Shown here: positions 34,037 to 42,789 of the stretch, piece by piece
Layout: the number at the start of each line of letters is the position of its first letter
Position numbering within the stretch: position 1 is the stretch's first letter
Assembly (NCBI RefSeq): GCF_002735905.1
Contig: NZ_PEBD01000008.1
Span: 806,001-870,000 of the forward strand
Length of the DNA: 64,000 bases
Direction: 5' to 3'
From: Williamsia muralis
GTDB lineage: Bacteria; Actinomycetota; Actinomycetes; Mycobacteriales; Mycobacteriaceae
The notes under the pieces: generated by a model
The model's database searches: none
What the model saw: only the letters and a program-made list of their open reading frames with translations
Told to the model about the DNA's origin: nothing
Position numbers and translations under genes: made by a program

Positions 34037-35668
34037 ATGAACAATCGACAGGCACAAGACATCGCCGACACGGCAAATTCGGCGGAAGAGATACTCGACG
34101 CGATCATCGTCGGGGGCGGGGTTTCGGGCATTTACGGTCTTTACCGCCTGACCGAACAGGGGCACTCCGTGCGGTTGGTGGAGAGGGGTGCCGGCCTCGG
34201 CGGCACCTGGTTCTACAACAGGTACCCGGGGGCTCGATTCGACTCCGATTCCTACTCGTACGCGTACTTCTTCTCCGACATCTTGGCCGACGAGTGGAAG
34301 TGGAGCGAACGCTTCGCCGGCCAGCCGGAGGTCGAGCGCTACTTCAACTTCGTCGTCGACCGATTTGATCTACGCGACAAAATTCAGCTGAACACCACCG
34401 TCACCAGTGCACGTTTCGACACGACCAACAACGTTTGGGTGGTCGGTTACGCCGACGGGCAGCAGGCCATCGCGCGATTCCTGGTGCTGGCAACGGGCAT
34501 GCTTTCCGAGACGTACACACCCCCGTTCGAGGGGATCGACGACTTCGAGGGCGTCAAAGTTCACTCCGGCGAGTGGCCCGCCGAGGGAATCGACTATGCG
34601 GGAAAGCGCGTTGCGATTTTCGGAACGGGATCGTCCGGCGTGCAGCTGGTACAGGAGGTCGCGAAAGACGCCGCATCGCTGACGGTCTTCCAACGTAATG
34701 GCCACTGGGTGACACCGCTGAACAACCGCCCGTTCACACCGGAAGAACACGACCACTTTCGCCAGAACTTTCGAGCCCTACATGCCGAACGACAACGTCA
34801 TGTCGGTGGTCATAATCACGAGCTTGAGACGCGGATGACGTTTGAAGTATCCGAAGAAGAGCGGCTGCAGAAGTACGAGGAGCTGTACAACGCCCCGGGC
34901 CTGAAAGTTTTGACGTCCGCCTTCCTGGACACATTGTCTGATCCGGCGGCCAACGAGGACTTCACGAAGTTCGTGGAGGCGAAGATTCGCGAGGAGGTCG
35001 GCGACCAGGAACTGGCCGATAAATTGATTCCTACCGACCACGGGATCGGGATGCATCGCCCGCCGAAGGGCACGGGTTACTACCAGACGTTCAAGAATGA
35101 TCACGTCCACCTGGTCGACCTGAAGAAGACCCCCGTGGCGCGCTTCACCAAGACCGGCGTCGTCACAACAGATGAAGAGTTCGAGTTCGATGTCATCATC
35201 TTTGCAACAGGCTTCGAGGCGTGGCTGGGGGCGTTGAAGAGGATCGATATCCGAGGTAAGAATGACGAGTCCCTGATGGACTCGTGGTCCGGGGGCCCAC
35301 GCACGCTGCTGGGAATGGGTGTTCCAGGGTTCCCCAACCTTTCCTTCATTGCCGGCGTTCACAGTCTCGGCGGCAACCTCCCAGCCTTCAGCGAAAGCCA
35401 CGGCGATTGGCTGGCGGACTTGATCACCTACGTCAAGACCAACAACTACTCCCGTGCTGAAGTGTCCGAACAAGCAGCGCAGGACTGGACTGAACACGTC
35501 TACGAATCCGCAAAACCAGTTCTGCTTGCGAGTGGCTCCTGGTATCAGAGGGGCAACATTCCGGGATCGGACGGCAAAGTGCTGGTCTACTACGGGGGCC
35601 TACCCAACTGGGTCGAGAAAGCGACCGAGATCGCGGACAGCGGGTACAAAGGTATCGAGTTCGCGTGA
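34037..35668 (+). CDS. Cyclohexanone-monooxygenase-type Baeyer-Villiger monooxygenase
   Basis: 543 aa, the usual size for the CHMO/CPMO group. ATG 34037 with GTGAGG before it is chosen over a frame opening at 33869, which runs through the promoter. Motifs: DAIIVGGGVSGIYGLYRLTE (FAD), GTWFYNRYPGARFDSDSYSY, fingerprint FxGxxxHxxxW at 170-180 (FEGVKVHSGEW), and VAIFGTGSSGVQLVQEVA (NADPH). Converts cyclic ketones to lactones. It is divergent from the thiolase-like operon and followed by two SDRs and a NIPSNAP protein in the same direction. Confidence 0.9.
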   Translation: MNNRQAQDIADTANSAEEILDAIIVGGGVSGIYGLYRLTEQGHSVRLVERGAGLGGTWFYNRYPGARFDSDSYSYAYFFSDILADEWKWSERFAGQPEVERYFNFVVDRFDLRDKIQLNTTVTSARFDTTNNVWVVGYADGQQAIARFLVLATGMLSETYTPPFEGIDDFEGVKVHSGEWPAEGIDYAGKRVAIFGTGSSGVQLVQEVAKDAASLTVFQRNGHWVTPLNNRPFTPEEHDHFRQNFRALHAERQRHVGGHNHELETRMTFEVSEEERLQKYEELYNAPGLKVLTSAFLDTLSDPAANEDFTKFVEAKIREEVGDQELADKLIPTDHGIGMHRPPKGTGYYQTFKNDHVHLVDLKKTPVARFTKTGVVTTDEEFEFDVIIFATGFEAWLGALKRIDIRGKNDESLMDSWSGGPRTLLGMGVPGFPNLSFIAGVHSLGGNLPAFSESHGDWLADLITYVKTNNYSRAEVSEQAAQDWTEHVYESAKPVLLASGSWYQRGNIPGSDGKVLVYYGGLPNWVEKATEIADSGYKGIEFA

Positions 35669-35707
35669 TGTCGGTCAATCGAGTCCCGTGCCGTACCGAG
35701 GGTCGGT

Positions 35708-36463
35708 GTGCCTGTGACTGCGCCTGACACGTTGGTGATCACGGGTGCTGCAGGCGATATCGGTTCTGCGGTCGCTGTGCGAATGGCCTCACCCAACACG
35801 CGGATGTTGTTGATCGATCAGGACTTGCCGAAATTGCAATCGACACGGAGCAAAGTCCTGGATCTTTGCGCCGACGTGGCAACGTTGCAATGCGACATCT
35901 CGTCGGCTGGTGACGCTGCGAAGTACGCGGACGTCGCGCGGGATTTCAGCGGCGGGTCTGTTCGGTGGCTTTTCAACAACGCCGGAGTGTCTGGGGATTT
36001 CGCACCGCTGACCGACTATTCGGTCGAGACCTTCGATCGGGTCATGGCCGTCAACGTCCGTGGAATGTTTTTGGGGCTCAAACACATTGGCCCTCTCATG
36101 AGTCGCGGGTCGGCCGTGGTCAACACGTCCAGCGTGGGTGGGATCGCCGGGCAGGCGAACATGGCCGCGTATGTGGCCTCCAAACACGCTGTGATGGGTT
36201 TGACCAAAGCTGCGGCTCTGGAATGGGCAGACCGCGGTGTGCGGGTCAATGCAGTGTGTCCAGGACCAGTCGCAGGGCAAATGATGGATTCGATCTTCGC
36301 CGGCCTGGACCTGGATCCGCGGGACCGAGCAGCTCAGGTGCCGATGGGTCGACTCGCAACGCCCGCGGACGTCGCGGACTCGGTCGCGTTTCTCATGGAG
36401 GCTTCGGCCGATCACTTGACGGGTACCTCGATCACCATCGGCGGCGGGCGGCTGGCCCGGTGA
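35708..36463 (+). CDS. Short-chain dehydrogenase/reductase
   Basis: 251 aa from GTG 35708. TLVITGAAGDIGSAVAVRMA, DISSAGDAAKYADVA, WLFNNAGVSGDF, VVNTSSVGGIAGQANMAAYV with Tyr-x3-Lys in YVASKHAVMGL, and GTSITIGGGRLAR at the end. A classical NAD(P)-dependent SDR, likely to oxidise the alcohol that supplies the monooxygenase with its ketone or that follows lactone opening. 39 bases behind the monooxygenase. Confidence 0.85.
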   Translation: MPVTAPDTLVITGAAGDIGSAVAVRMASPNTRMLLIDQDLPKLQSTRSKVLDLCADVATLQCDISSAGDAAKYADVARDFSGGSVRWLFNNAGVSGDFAPLTDYSVETFDRVMAVNVRGMFLGLKHIGPLMSRGSAVVNTSSVGGIAGQANMAAYVASKHAVMGLTKAAALEWADRGVRVNAVCPGPVAGQMMDSIFAGLDLDPRDRAAQVPMGRLATPADVADSVAFLMEASADHLTGTSITIGGGRLAR

Positions 36464-36518
36464 TGCGCGTAATCCCGAGCGGTGCAGGCAAACTCAACGG
36501 AACCGAAAGAGAGCCCAG

Positions 36519-36875
36519 ATGTATATCGAGCTGTACGAATACACGGTGAACGAGGGAATGTGGCAAGAATGGGAGGCCTTCATGGCCCGCGCTGTCCCGT
36601 ACCAGGAAAGCCGCGGGATGCGGGTCCTCGGTCTCTACTGGGCCGACCACGACCACACCCGGTTTGTGTGGATGCGCCAGTTCGACAACGACGACCAGCG
36701 CGACCGTGTGTACTCAGCGGTCTACGACAGCGAGTTCTGGGTGCAGAACATGCTCCCTGAGGTGCGACGACTCGCGGTTACGGGCAGCAGTCGAACAACA
36801 CGGCTGGACCCATTCCCCGAAACGACCGCATCGAAGACCGGGAACCGAGAGGGTGCCGAAAGTGAAACGGTTTGA
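36519..36875 (+). CDS. NIPSNAP family protein
   Basis: 118 aa. MYIELYEYTVNEGMWQEWEA, LGLYWADHDHTRFVWMRQFD, then RDRVYSAVYDSEFWVQ. The ferredoxin-like fold with ELYEYTV, WMRQFDN and FW is the NIPSNAP signature. Role unknown; such proteins frequently accompany ring-oxidation genes. Its end overlaps the next SDR by 14 bases, so they are co-translated. Confidence 0.8.
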   Translation: MYIELYEYTVNEGMWQEWEAFMARAVPYQESRGMRVLGLYWADHDHTRFVWMRQFDNDDQRDRVYSAVYDSEFWVQNMLPEVRRLAVTGSSRTTRLDPFPETTASKTGNREGAESETV

Positions 36876-37602
36876 CGGGAGGCGAGTTCTCATCACCGGT
36901 GCCACCGGCGGAATCGGTCAAGAGATTGCCAAACGGTTCGCCTCTGAGGGTGCTCAACTCGTGGTCACCGATATCGAACGGGGCTCTTGCGAGGAACTGG
37001 TCTCCCGTCTCACCGGCAACCACATAGCCCGCGAACTCGACGTGTCAGACGAAGCGGCTTGGTCCTCGATCACAGACGAGTTAGAAGCCCTGGGTGGGCT
37101 TTACGGCCTGGTGAACAACGCCGCATTGTCGACGCTGGCATCGGTCGTCGACGAATCGACGGAAGCGTGGGACAAGGTCATTGCGGTCGGACAGACGGGT
37201 ACGTGGCTCGGAATGAAACATGCCGGCGCGCTGATCGAACGGAGCGGGGGCGGTTCGATCGTCAACGTCTGCTCGATTCTGGGAACCATCGGGGTCCCGC
37301 ATAGCATCGCGTATCACGCAGCCAAAGGGGCAGTGCGAGGCATGACCAAGGGCGCAGCGATGTATTGGGCCGAGGCAGGGGTACGCGTGAACTCTCTGCA
37401 TCCCGGTTACATCGGCACACCGCGTATGCTCGATCGCCTCGGCGACCCCACCTTCCGAGATGTCACTGTCGCGAAAACGCCTACGAAGAGACTGGGCACC
37501 CCCGCGGAGGTGGCTGATGCCGTGGCTTTTCTCGCCGGCCCCGATTCAGGCTTCATCACCGGCGCGGAGCTGTATGTCGACGGTGGACTGACTGCCCAAT
37601 AA
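36862..37602 (+). CDS. Short-chain dehydrogenase/reductase
   Basis: 246 aa from GTG 36862 (AGAGGG 8 bases before); GTG 36853 is possible. VLITGATGGIGQEIAKRFA, VTDIERGSCEEL, YGLVNNAALST, IVNVCSILGTIGVPHSIAYH with Tyr-x3-Lys in YHAAKGAVRG, ELYVDGGLTAQ. Classical SDR of the cyclohexanol/3-oxoacyl reductase type. A much longer frame opens upstream at 36664 but overlaps the NIPSNAP gene and is not SDR-like. Confidence 0.83.
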   Translation: MKRFDGRRVLITGATGGIGQEIAKRFASEGAQLVVTDIERGSCEELVSRLTGNHIARELDVSDEAAWSSITDELEALGGLYGLVNNAALSTLASVVDESTEAWDKVIAVGQTGTWLGMKHAGALIERSGGGSIVNVCSILGTIGVPHSIAYHAAKGAVRGMTKGAAMYWAEAGVRVNSLHPGYIGTPRMLDRLGDPTFRDVTVAKTPTKRLGTPAEVADAVAFLAGPDSGFITGAELYVDGGLTAQ

Positions 37603-37633
37603 GCGTTCGCGAGCCACAGCCGCCTACCTGCTT

Positions 37634-38110
37634 TCATTCAGTGGTGCCCGGTAGCCGTCGACTTGCGCTCGCACCGACCATGGTTCCGTTGGCCGTCGCG
37701 CAGCGTGCACCTGCTGTGTCCTCGACCACCACCTCGACGTACTTGATACGAAATCCACTCGGCAGAAGGCGACCACGGACAGTGACCGGTAGAAACGCTG
37801 GTGTATGAAACTGGATGTGCAGCGAGCTCGTGACGGGAATCATGCCGGGCTCTGATGCCCGGGCTGCAACGACGGCCATCACCTGATCGGCCACGGCTGA
37901 GATGACCCCACCGTGGACCGCCCCATTTGGATTGACCGGGAAAGCGCCCTGATTTAGGGAGAAGGCGGACTCGTCCGGCTCGACGGACGTACAGGTCAAC
38001 CCCAAGGTGCCCATGGCAGGTTGTCCGTTCGCCCATAACACCCACGCCTCCGACGACACGTCGTCAGGCATCGGCTGATGGGGCGGGATTACGGAAGGGG
38101 ACGGTTCCAC
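37634..38110 (-). CDS. PaaI-type hot-dog thioesterase
   Basis: 158 aa from GTG 38110 (GAGGAC before it); an upstream frame adds 72 residues that lie across the operator, so it is rejected. PNGAVHGGVISAVADQVMAV is the hot-dog active-site helix (Gly-x-x-His-Gly-Gly, Asp); then VTSSLHIQFHTPAFLPVTVR. Hydrolyses acyl-CoA thioesters, probably freeing CoA from dead-end intermediates. Divergent from the TetR gene across operator copy 2. Confidence 0.82.
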   Translation of the reverse strand: MEPSPSVIPPHQPMPDDVSSEAWVLWANGQPAMGTLGLTCTSVEPDESAFSLNQGAFPVNPNGAVHGGVISAVADQVMAVVAARASEPGMIPVTSSLHIQFHTPAFLPVTVRGRLLPSGFRIKYVEVVVEDTAGARCATANGTMVGASASRRLPGTTE

Positions 38111-38214
38111 TGAGTTGTCCTCACGATGGATGTGACTGTTGCTTGCCTGGGATGGGCAGCATGGCCGCCCATCGGAGGGGTGATCCGGCCCCCGTGGTGG
38201 TTCGGTTGAACGAA

Positions 38215-38235
38215 ATCGTACAACAACGGTACGTT
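38215..38235. promoter_or_regulatory. 21-bp palindromic operator, copy 2
   Basis: ATCGTAC-AACAACG-GTACGTT, 6 of 7 arm positions pair. It lies between the divergent thioesterase (38110) and TetR (38364) starts, consistent with autoregulation by that TetR. Confidence 0.72.
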
Positions 38236-38363
38236 GAGATGGACGAAACTCGGGTGCCCGCAGCAAGGGGCCGGTGCTACCCGTACCAGGAGCCAAACGC
38301 GCATTCCTGCAGACCGTTTGGCGCATGAACAGGGCCCGTTGAGACCCGCCGTTGGAGGCGATT

Positions 38364-38984
38364 GTGACAAGCCATACTGCATCATCCGCAACGCAAGGAA
38401 CAGTAGGAAGGCCACGTCAAGAAGGTTACGACCGGCGCATTCTCGAGGGTGCGGTGCGCGTGTTTGCCGGGCGGGGATGGGAGCGGTTCACTTTCGACGC
38501 AGTCGCGTCCGAAGCAGGTGTCGGCAAGCCCGCCCTTTACCGTCGATGGGATTCCCGGATCGAATTGCTCCAAGCAGCCACAACCCAACTTGTGGACCAG
38601 ACCGATGCCGACCACGGCTCCCTGCGTGCGGACATCCATGAGTACATCCGCCGTTTCTTCAATTTCATGATGACCGACGCCGGCCGTGCCTGGTTACGAC
38701 TCCAGGTAGAGCTGCCTCTCTACCCAGAATTGCAGGTCTTTTCTCGAGCCGACGTATTGCGTCCCGCGCACGCCGAATTCACCGCGATCACCGAGCGCGC
38801 CATCGAGCGCGGTGAACTGACACACTCTCCATCTGTGAAATTCTTGCTCGAAGCCATCGGCGGTCCAGTCGTCATGCGTACCATCCACACCCCGCCTTCC
38901 AAGCGCGTGAAACTGACGCAGCAAGAAGAGAGCTACGTCGAGCAGCTGACCGACTGGACACTCGACGCGCTGTCGGCTGACTGA
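38364..38984 (+). CDS. TetR family regulator, probable controller of the BVMO/CoA-ligase regulon
   Basis: 206 aa from GTG 38364 with GGAGG at 38354-38358. HTH near residues 15-60: RRILEGAVRVFAGRGWERFT, DAVASEAGVGKPALYRRWDS. The N-terminal arm GRPRQEGYD is typical. The ligand domain (QLVDQTDADHGSLRADIHEY, FNFMMTDAGRAWLRLQ) is of the TetR_C_16/AcrR type seen in CoA-thioester-sensing regulators. It sits in the middle of the three palindrome copies and next to copy 2, so it is the best candidate to bind them. This is inference from position. Confidence 0.87.
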   Translation: MTSHTASSATQGTVGRPRQEGYDRRILEGAVRVFAGRGWERFTFDAVASEAGVGKPALYRRWDSRIELLQAATTQLVDQTDADHGSLRADIHEYIRRFFNFMMTDAGRAWLRLQVELPLYPELQVFSRADVLRPAHAEFTAITERAIERGELTHSPSVKFLLEAIGGPVVMRTIHTPPSKRVKLTQQEESYVEQLTDWTLDALSAD

Positions 38985-39339
38985 ATATGTAGCGGGCAAC
39001 GCGGCGCAGGTCCGAACAGCGGCACCTCTCGAGCCCTCGAGGGTTCGACCGGACAAAGAGCTGAGCGTCTACGCACAACGCGTTCGGCAGAACGTCAACT
39101 GCCACGGTGGGCGCTAGTCGTCCTTTCATTGCGAAATCTGTTGTAGGTACATGTTTTTCCCGATAATGCGTCCGCCCGGTGCCGTCGGGGCGAATGCGCG
39201 GGTGCTGGTCAGATCCTCTCCTGCGGCGGTCTTGACGAGGCGTGGATCACACGAGTAACGTACGCGTTGGGTACGTAATAGAACGCGTCGCTTCCGACGG
39301 TTCTGGTACGACGACGCATCACATTCGGAAGGTCATGAC
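38985..39339. other. Intergenic promoter region of the 13-kb operon
   Basis: Holds operator copy 3 (39257-39277) and a CTCGAG-rich palindromic patch near 39030-39050. No gene recognised on either strand. Confidence 0.5.
39257..39277. promoter_or_regulatory. 21-bp palindromic operator, copy 3
   Basis: AACGTAC-GCGTTGG-GTACGTA, 6 of 7 arm positions pair, 63 bases before the esterase ATG and therefore at the head of the eleven-gene operon. Confidence 0.72.
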
Positions 39340-40269
39340 ATGGCAAGTGAGCAAGCAGCGGAGTTCCTGGACAAACTCAAGCGACACAGTGAACGAATGA
39401 TGGCGGTGTCGCAGTTGCCGCTGACGGACCAACGCATCGTCGCCGAGGGTCTTCAGGCAATGACGAGCACGCCCGATGGCGTGACATTCCGGGACGCCGG
39501 GGTTGATGGGCTGAGCGGGATCTGGGTCGAGGTCAGCAAGGAAAGCGACTCGGACACAACGGAAGCCATTCTCTACCTGCATGGTGGGGGGTTTGCGTAT
39601 GGAACCCCCGTCGGATACCGCAATTTCGCGGGCCACATCGCTCGCTCATCGGGAGTGCCTGTACTGATAGCGCGCTACCGCCTAGCCCCCGAGAATCCGT
39701 TCCCGGCAGGCCTCAACGATGCGCTGGCCGCGTATGAGGGGTTGCTCTCACTCGGTTACAAGTCCACACAGATTGCGCTGGTCGGTGATTCGGCAGGGGC
39801 GGGCTTGGTTCTGAGCACGCTCCTGACGTTGCGGGATCGTGGTAGCGATCTACCCGCGGCAGCGGTACTGATGTCGCCGTGGAGTGATCTGCAGGCAACT
39901 GGGAAATCCATGACGAGCAACGCCGGTGTCGATCTCATGGCCAGCGCTGAGGGCATGCGGGCGTTGGGGAGCATGTACGCGCCTGGCCAAGAAGGCGACC
40001 CCATCGCATCGCCGGTGAACGGAGACTACCGCGGACTGTGCCCACTGTTCATTCAGGTCGGGGGCCACGAGACGCTACTCGACGACTCCACTCGCGTAAG
40101 AGACAACGCGGTGGCTGCCGGGGTTCCGGTGCAACTCGAAGTATTTCCCGAGATGCAGCACGTGTTCCAACTCGGCGGGGGCACATTTCCCGAAGCTGAC
40201 GATGCCATTGCGAAAGCCGGCGATTACCTGCGTGACGTGTTCGCCGAGCACGAAGGTGCAGGGCAGTGA
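39340..40269 (+). CDS. Alpha/beta hydrolase, hormone-sensitive-lipase family esterase
   Basis: 309 aa. LYLHGGGFAYGTP at residues 79-90 holds the HGGG oxyanion hole, GDSAGAGL the nucleophile Ser151, and a C-terminal PEMQHVFQLGG the His. Typical HSL/BAH carboxylesterase. In Baeyer-Villiger pathways such an enzyme hydrolyses the ester or lactone made by the monooxygenase. First gene of the long rightward operon, overlapping the ligase gene by 4 bases. Confidence 0.88.
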   Translation: MASEQAAEFLDKLKRHSERMMAVSQLPLTDQRIVAEGLQAMTSTPDGVTFRDAGVDGLSGIWVEVSKESDSDTTEAILYLHGGGFAYGTPVGYRNFAGHIARSSGVPVLIARYRLAPENPFPAGLNDALAAYEGLLSLGYKSTQIALVGDSAGAGLVLSTLLTLRDRGSDLPAAAVLMSPWSDLQATGKSMTSNAGVDLMASAEGMRALGSMYAPGQEGDPIASPVNGDYRGLCPLFIQVGGHETLLDDSTRVRDNAVAAGVPVQLEVFPEMQHVFQLGGGTFPEADDAIAKAGDYLRDVFAEHEGAGQ

Positions 40270-41978
40270 ATGTCAACGACTGGCCTGGGACCGGCTCGGT
40301 CATGCGAAGCCTCTCCGGCCCAGACGAATACTTCGCCCTGAGTTCCGAGGTCATCGGTGGTGAAGAAGTACCGAACTACCTGAGCGCCGAATCGTCGATG
40401 CGCGAGTATGCGCTGAAGATCGGGGATTTCGGTGATCGCCGCGCACTGGTGTGTGGGCAGGAGGTTCGTACTTACGCCGAACTGAGCCGCGAGAGTGCCT
40501 CTGTGGCCAGGTGGCTCCAGGATGTAGGGGTGAACCGTGGGGACAGGGTGGCGATCTTCTGCCGGAACCGCGTTGAGTTCCCCGTGGTGTTCTGGGCTAC
40601 CCAAGCCATCGGCGCGGTGTTCGTGCCGTTCAGCTCGTGGTGGTCTTCGGCCGAGGTCGAATACGGCATCAGCGACGCTCGCCCGAGCGTTGTCTTCGCC
40701 GATCTCGGTCTCGTCGAACAACTGCGTGACCGGCTTGCCGACGCCGATGTCCGTGTCGTCGTGTTGGGTGACGAAGACAGCGGCCTCGACAACTGGCAGC
40801 AAATCGTGGGTTTTGATTCGACGGGCGTGTTTCCCGACGCTGAAGTCATGCCGGCTGATCCAGCCACCATTCTCTATACGTCGGGCACGACGGGACCGCC
40901 GAAGGGCGTGATCCATACGAACCGCAATCATTGTGTCGCTGTGATGAACGCTGCGATCTGTGCGGTTGCGATCGACAGCGCACGTGATGCCCCGGCGCCG
41001 ACGACGGCCGGACATCCGGTTGTGCTGCAGGTACTTCCGTGGTTCCATGTCGCCGGTCTGGGCGGGATGTATGCGTCTTTGGTGGGCGGTGCGACTTGCG
41101 TCGTTCTGCGCAAGTGGGATGCGGCTCAGGCGTTGGAGATGGTGGCGTCCGAGGGTGTCACTTCGTTGGGTGCGGTTCCCGCGATGCTCACGGAGTTCGT
41201 CTCTGCTGCAACTGCCATGGGCGTCGATCTGAGTTCGCTCTTGACGTTGACCTCTGGGGCCTCGGCGGTTCCGACAAGCTTGTTGCGCGCGGCATCGACC
41301 GTCGTTGGCGATGAGGTCCGGATGGCTACCGGCTACGGGTTGACCGAGACGACGGGGACTGTGGCGTTGTCTGTTGGCCCTGATCTGATCACGCGGGCCG
41401 GATCGATCGGGGTTCCCCTTCCTACAAGTCGAGTCAGAATCGTCGACTACGACGGTAAGGAAGTCGGACCGGGTGAGGTGGGCGAGATCTGCGTGAGCGG
41501 ACCCACTGTGGCGGCGGGCTATTGGGGCAACGACGACGCGACACGTGCAGCTTTCCCGAACGGCGAATTCAGGACCGGGGACCTTGGTCGGATAGACGAC
41601 GACGGATTCATCTACCTCGCCGGGCGAATCAAAGACATCATCATCCGGGGTGGGGAGAACATTCAGGTCGCCGAGATCGAGAATGTCATCGCAAACCTTC
41701 CTGGCGTGGTAAGCGTTGCGGTCATTGGTATGCCACATGCCAAGCTCGGGGAGGAAGTGGTCGCCGTGGTGACCATTGATTCTCACTCGTCGTTGACCGA
41801 CTCAGACGTCATCGAGCACTGCCGCAGCACTCTCTCGAGCATCAAGGTGCCGGCGCGCGTGATACGCACCGACGATATGCCCCGCAACGCGAGCGGAAAA
41901 ATTCTCAAACGCGATCTGCGACGAACTCTGACCCGGTCGACCTCCACTCGGGAGGCCGCCGAGGCTCTGCCCCGCTGA
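40266..41978 (+). CDS. AMP-forming acyl-CoA synthetase
   Basis: 570 aa from GTG 40266. ATP-binding P-loop YTSGTTGPPKGVIHTNRNHC, the adenylate motif YGLTETTGTV, FRTGDLGRIDDDGF and the C-terminal lysine region NASGKILKRDLR. Activates a carboxylic acid to its CoA thioester via an acyl-adenylate. A Ser/Thr-rich N-terminus of about 35 residues precedes the first conserved block. The second ligase at 43983 is a different subfamily, so two different acids may be activated. Confidence 0.9.
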   Translation: MNVNDWPGTGSVMRSLSGPDEYFALSSEVIGGEEVPNYLSAESSMREYALKIGDFGDRRALVCGQEVRTYAELSRESASVARWLQDVGVNRGDRVAIFCRNRVEFPVVFWATQAIGAVFVPFSSWWSSAEVEYGISDARPSVVFADLGLVEQLRDRLADADVRVVVLGDEDSGLDNWQQIVGFDSTGVFPDAEVMPADPATILYTSGTTGPPKGVIHTNRNHCVAVMNAAICAVAIDSARDAPAPTTAGHPVVLQVLPWFHVAGLGGMYASLVGGATCVVLRKWDAAQALEMVASEGVTSLGAVPAMLTEFVSAATAMGVDLSSLLTLTSGASAVPTSLLRAASTVVGDEVRMATGYGLTETTGTVALSVGPDLITRAGSIGVPLPTSRVRIVDYDGKEVGPGEVGEICVSGPTVAAGYWGNDDATRAAFPNGEFRTGDLGRIDDDGFIYLAGRIKDIIIRGGENIQVAEIENVIANLPGVVSVAVIGMPHAKLGEEVVAVVTIDSHSSLTDSDVIEHCRSTLSSIKVPARVIRTDDMPRNASGKILKRDLRRTLTRSTSTREAAEALPR

Positions 41979-42030
41979 CACATACGTCGGCGTCGAATCT
42001 GCAAAACACCTACTTGAGTGGAGTAATGAA

Positions 42031-42786
42031 GTGAATGAAACGCGTGTTGCCGTTGTCACGGGTGCGGCGAGAGGAATTGGAGCCGCTGTGGCCAAGCGTC
42101 TGGCGACGGACGGACTGGCTGTCGCGGTCGTCGACTTGGACGAGAGTGCCTGTACGAACACGGTCGAACACATTGATGCGGGCGGTGGTCGGGCTCTCGC
42201 TGTCGGCGCCGATGTATCCGACGAAGCTCAAGTGACAGCGGCCATCGAGAAGGTCCGCGCCGAGCTCGGCCCCCCACAGGTCCTGGTCAACAATGCGGGG
42301 ATCCTGCGCGACAACCTCCTGTTCAAGATGACCCTCGACGACTGGACCGCCGTGACACGCGTCCATTTGCAGGGCGCCTTCCTGATGACCAAGGCCGTAC
42401 AGCGGGACATGGTCGACGCCAAGTATGGCCGAATCGTCAACATGTCCAGCACAGCTGCGCTCGGCAACCGTGGCCAGGGCAACTATTCGGCCGCCAAGGC
42501 AGGACTGCAGGGGTTCACCAAGACATTGGCAGTCGAACTGGGAAAGTTCGGGATCACCGCCAACGCGGTGGCGCCAGGCTTTATCCGAACCGACATGACT
42601 GCCGCGACCGCCGCGCGGATGGGGATGGAGTTCAGCGACCTCATCGCTGCCGGCGAAGCGGCGATCCCGGTTGGCCGTGTGGGCGAACCCGAAGACGTGG
42701 CGCACGTCGTGTCGTTCCTCACCAGTGAGGGTGCGGGATTCGTTTCAGGTCAGGTCATTTACGTATCCGGCGGACCGCAGGCCTAG
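42031..42786 (+). CDS. Short-chain dehydrogenase/reductase, FabG-like
   Basis: 251 aa from GTG 42031. VVTGAARGIGAAVAKRLATD, ADVSDEAQVTAAIEKV, VLVNNAGILRDNLLFKMTLD, VNMSSTAALGNRGQGNYSAA with Tyr-x3-Lys in YSAAKAGLQGF and GQVIYVSGGPQA. The ILRDNLLFKM stretch is typical of FabG/hydroxyacyl-CoA dehydrogenases, so it probably handles a 3-hydroxyacyl-CoA. 3 bases before the flavin reductase fusion. Confidence 0.87.
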   Translation: MNETRVAVVTGAARGIGAAVAKRLATDGLAVAVVDLDESACTNTVEHIDAGGGRALAVGADVSDEAQVTAAIEKVRAELGPPQVLVNNAGILRDNLLFKMTLDDWTAVTRVHLQGAFLMTKAVQRDMVDAKYGRIVNMSSTAALGNRGQGNYSAAKAGLQGFTKTLAVELGKFGITANAVAPGFIRTDMTAATAARMGMEFSDLIAAGEAAIPVGRVGEPEDVAHVVSFLTSEGAGFVSGQVIYVSGGPQA

Positions 42787-42789
42787 AGC

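Noticed and set aside
40224-41786. 520-aa minus-strand frame opposite the acyl-CoA ligase
   Set aside because: Long because of codon bias of the real gene on the other strand; His/Arg/Asp-rich with no domain.
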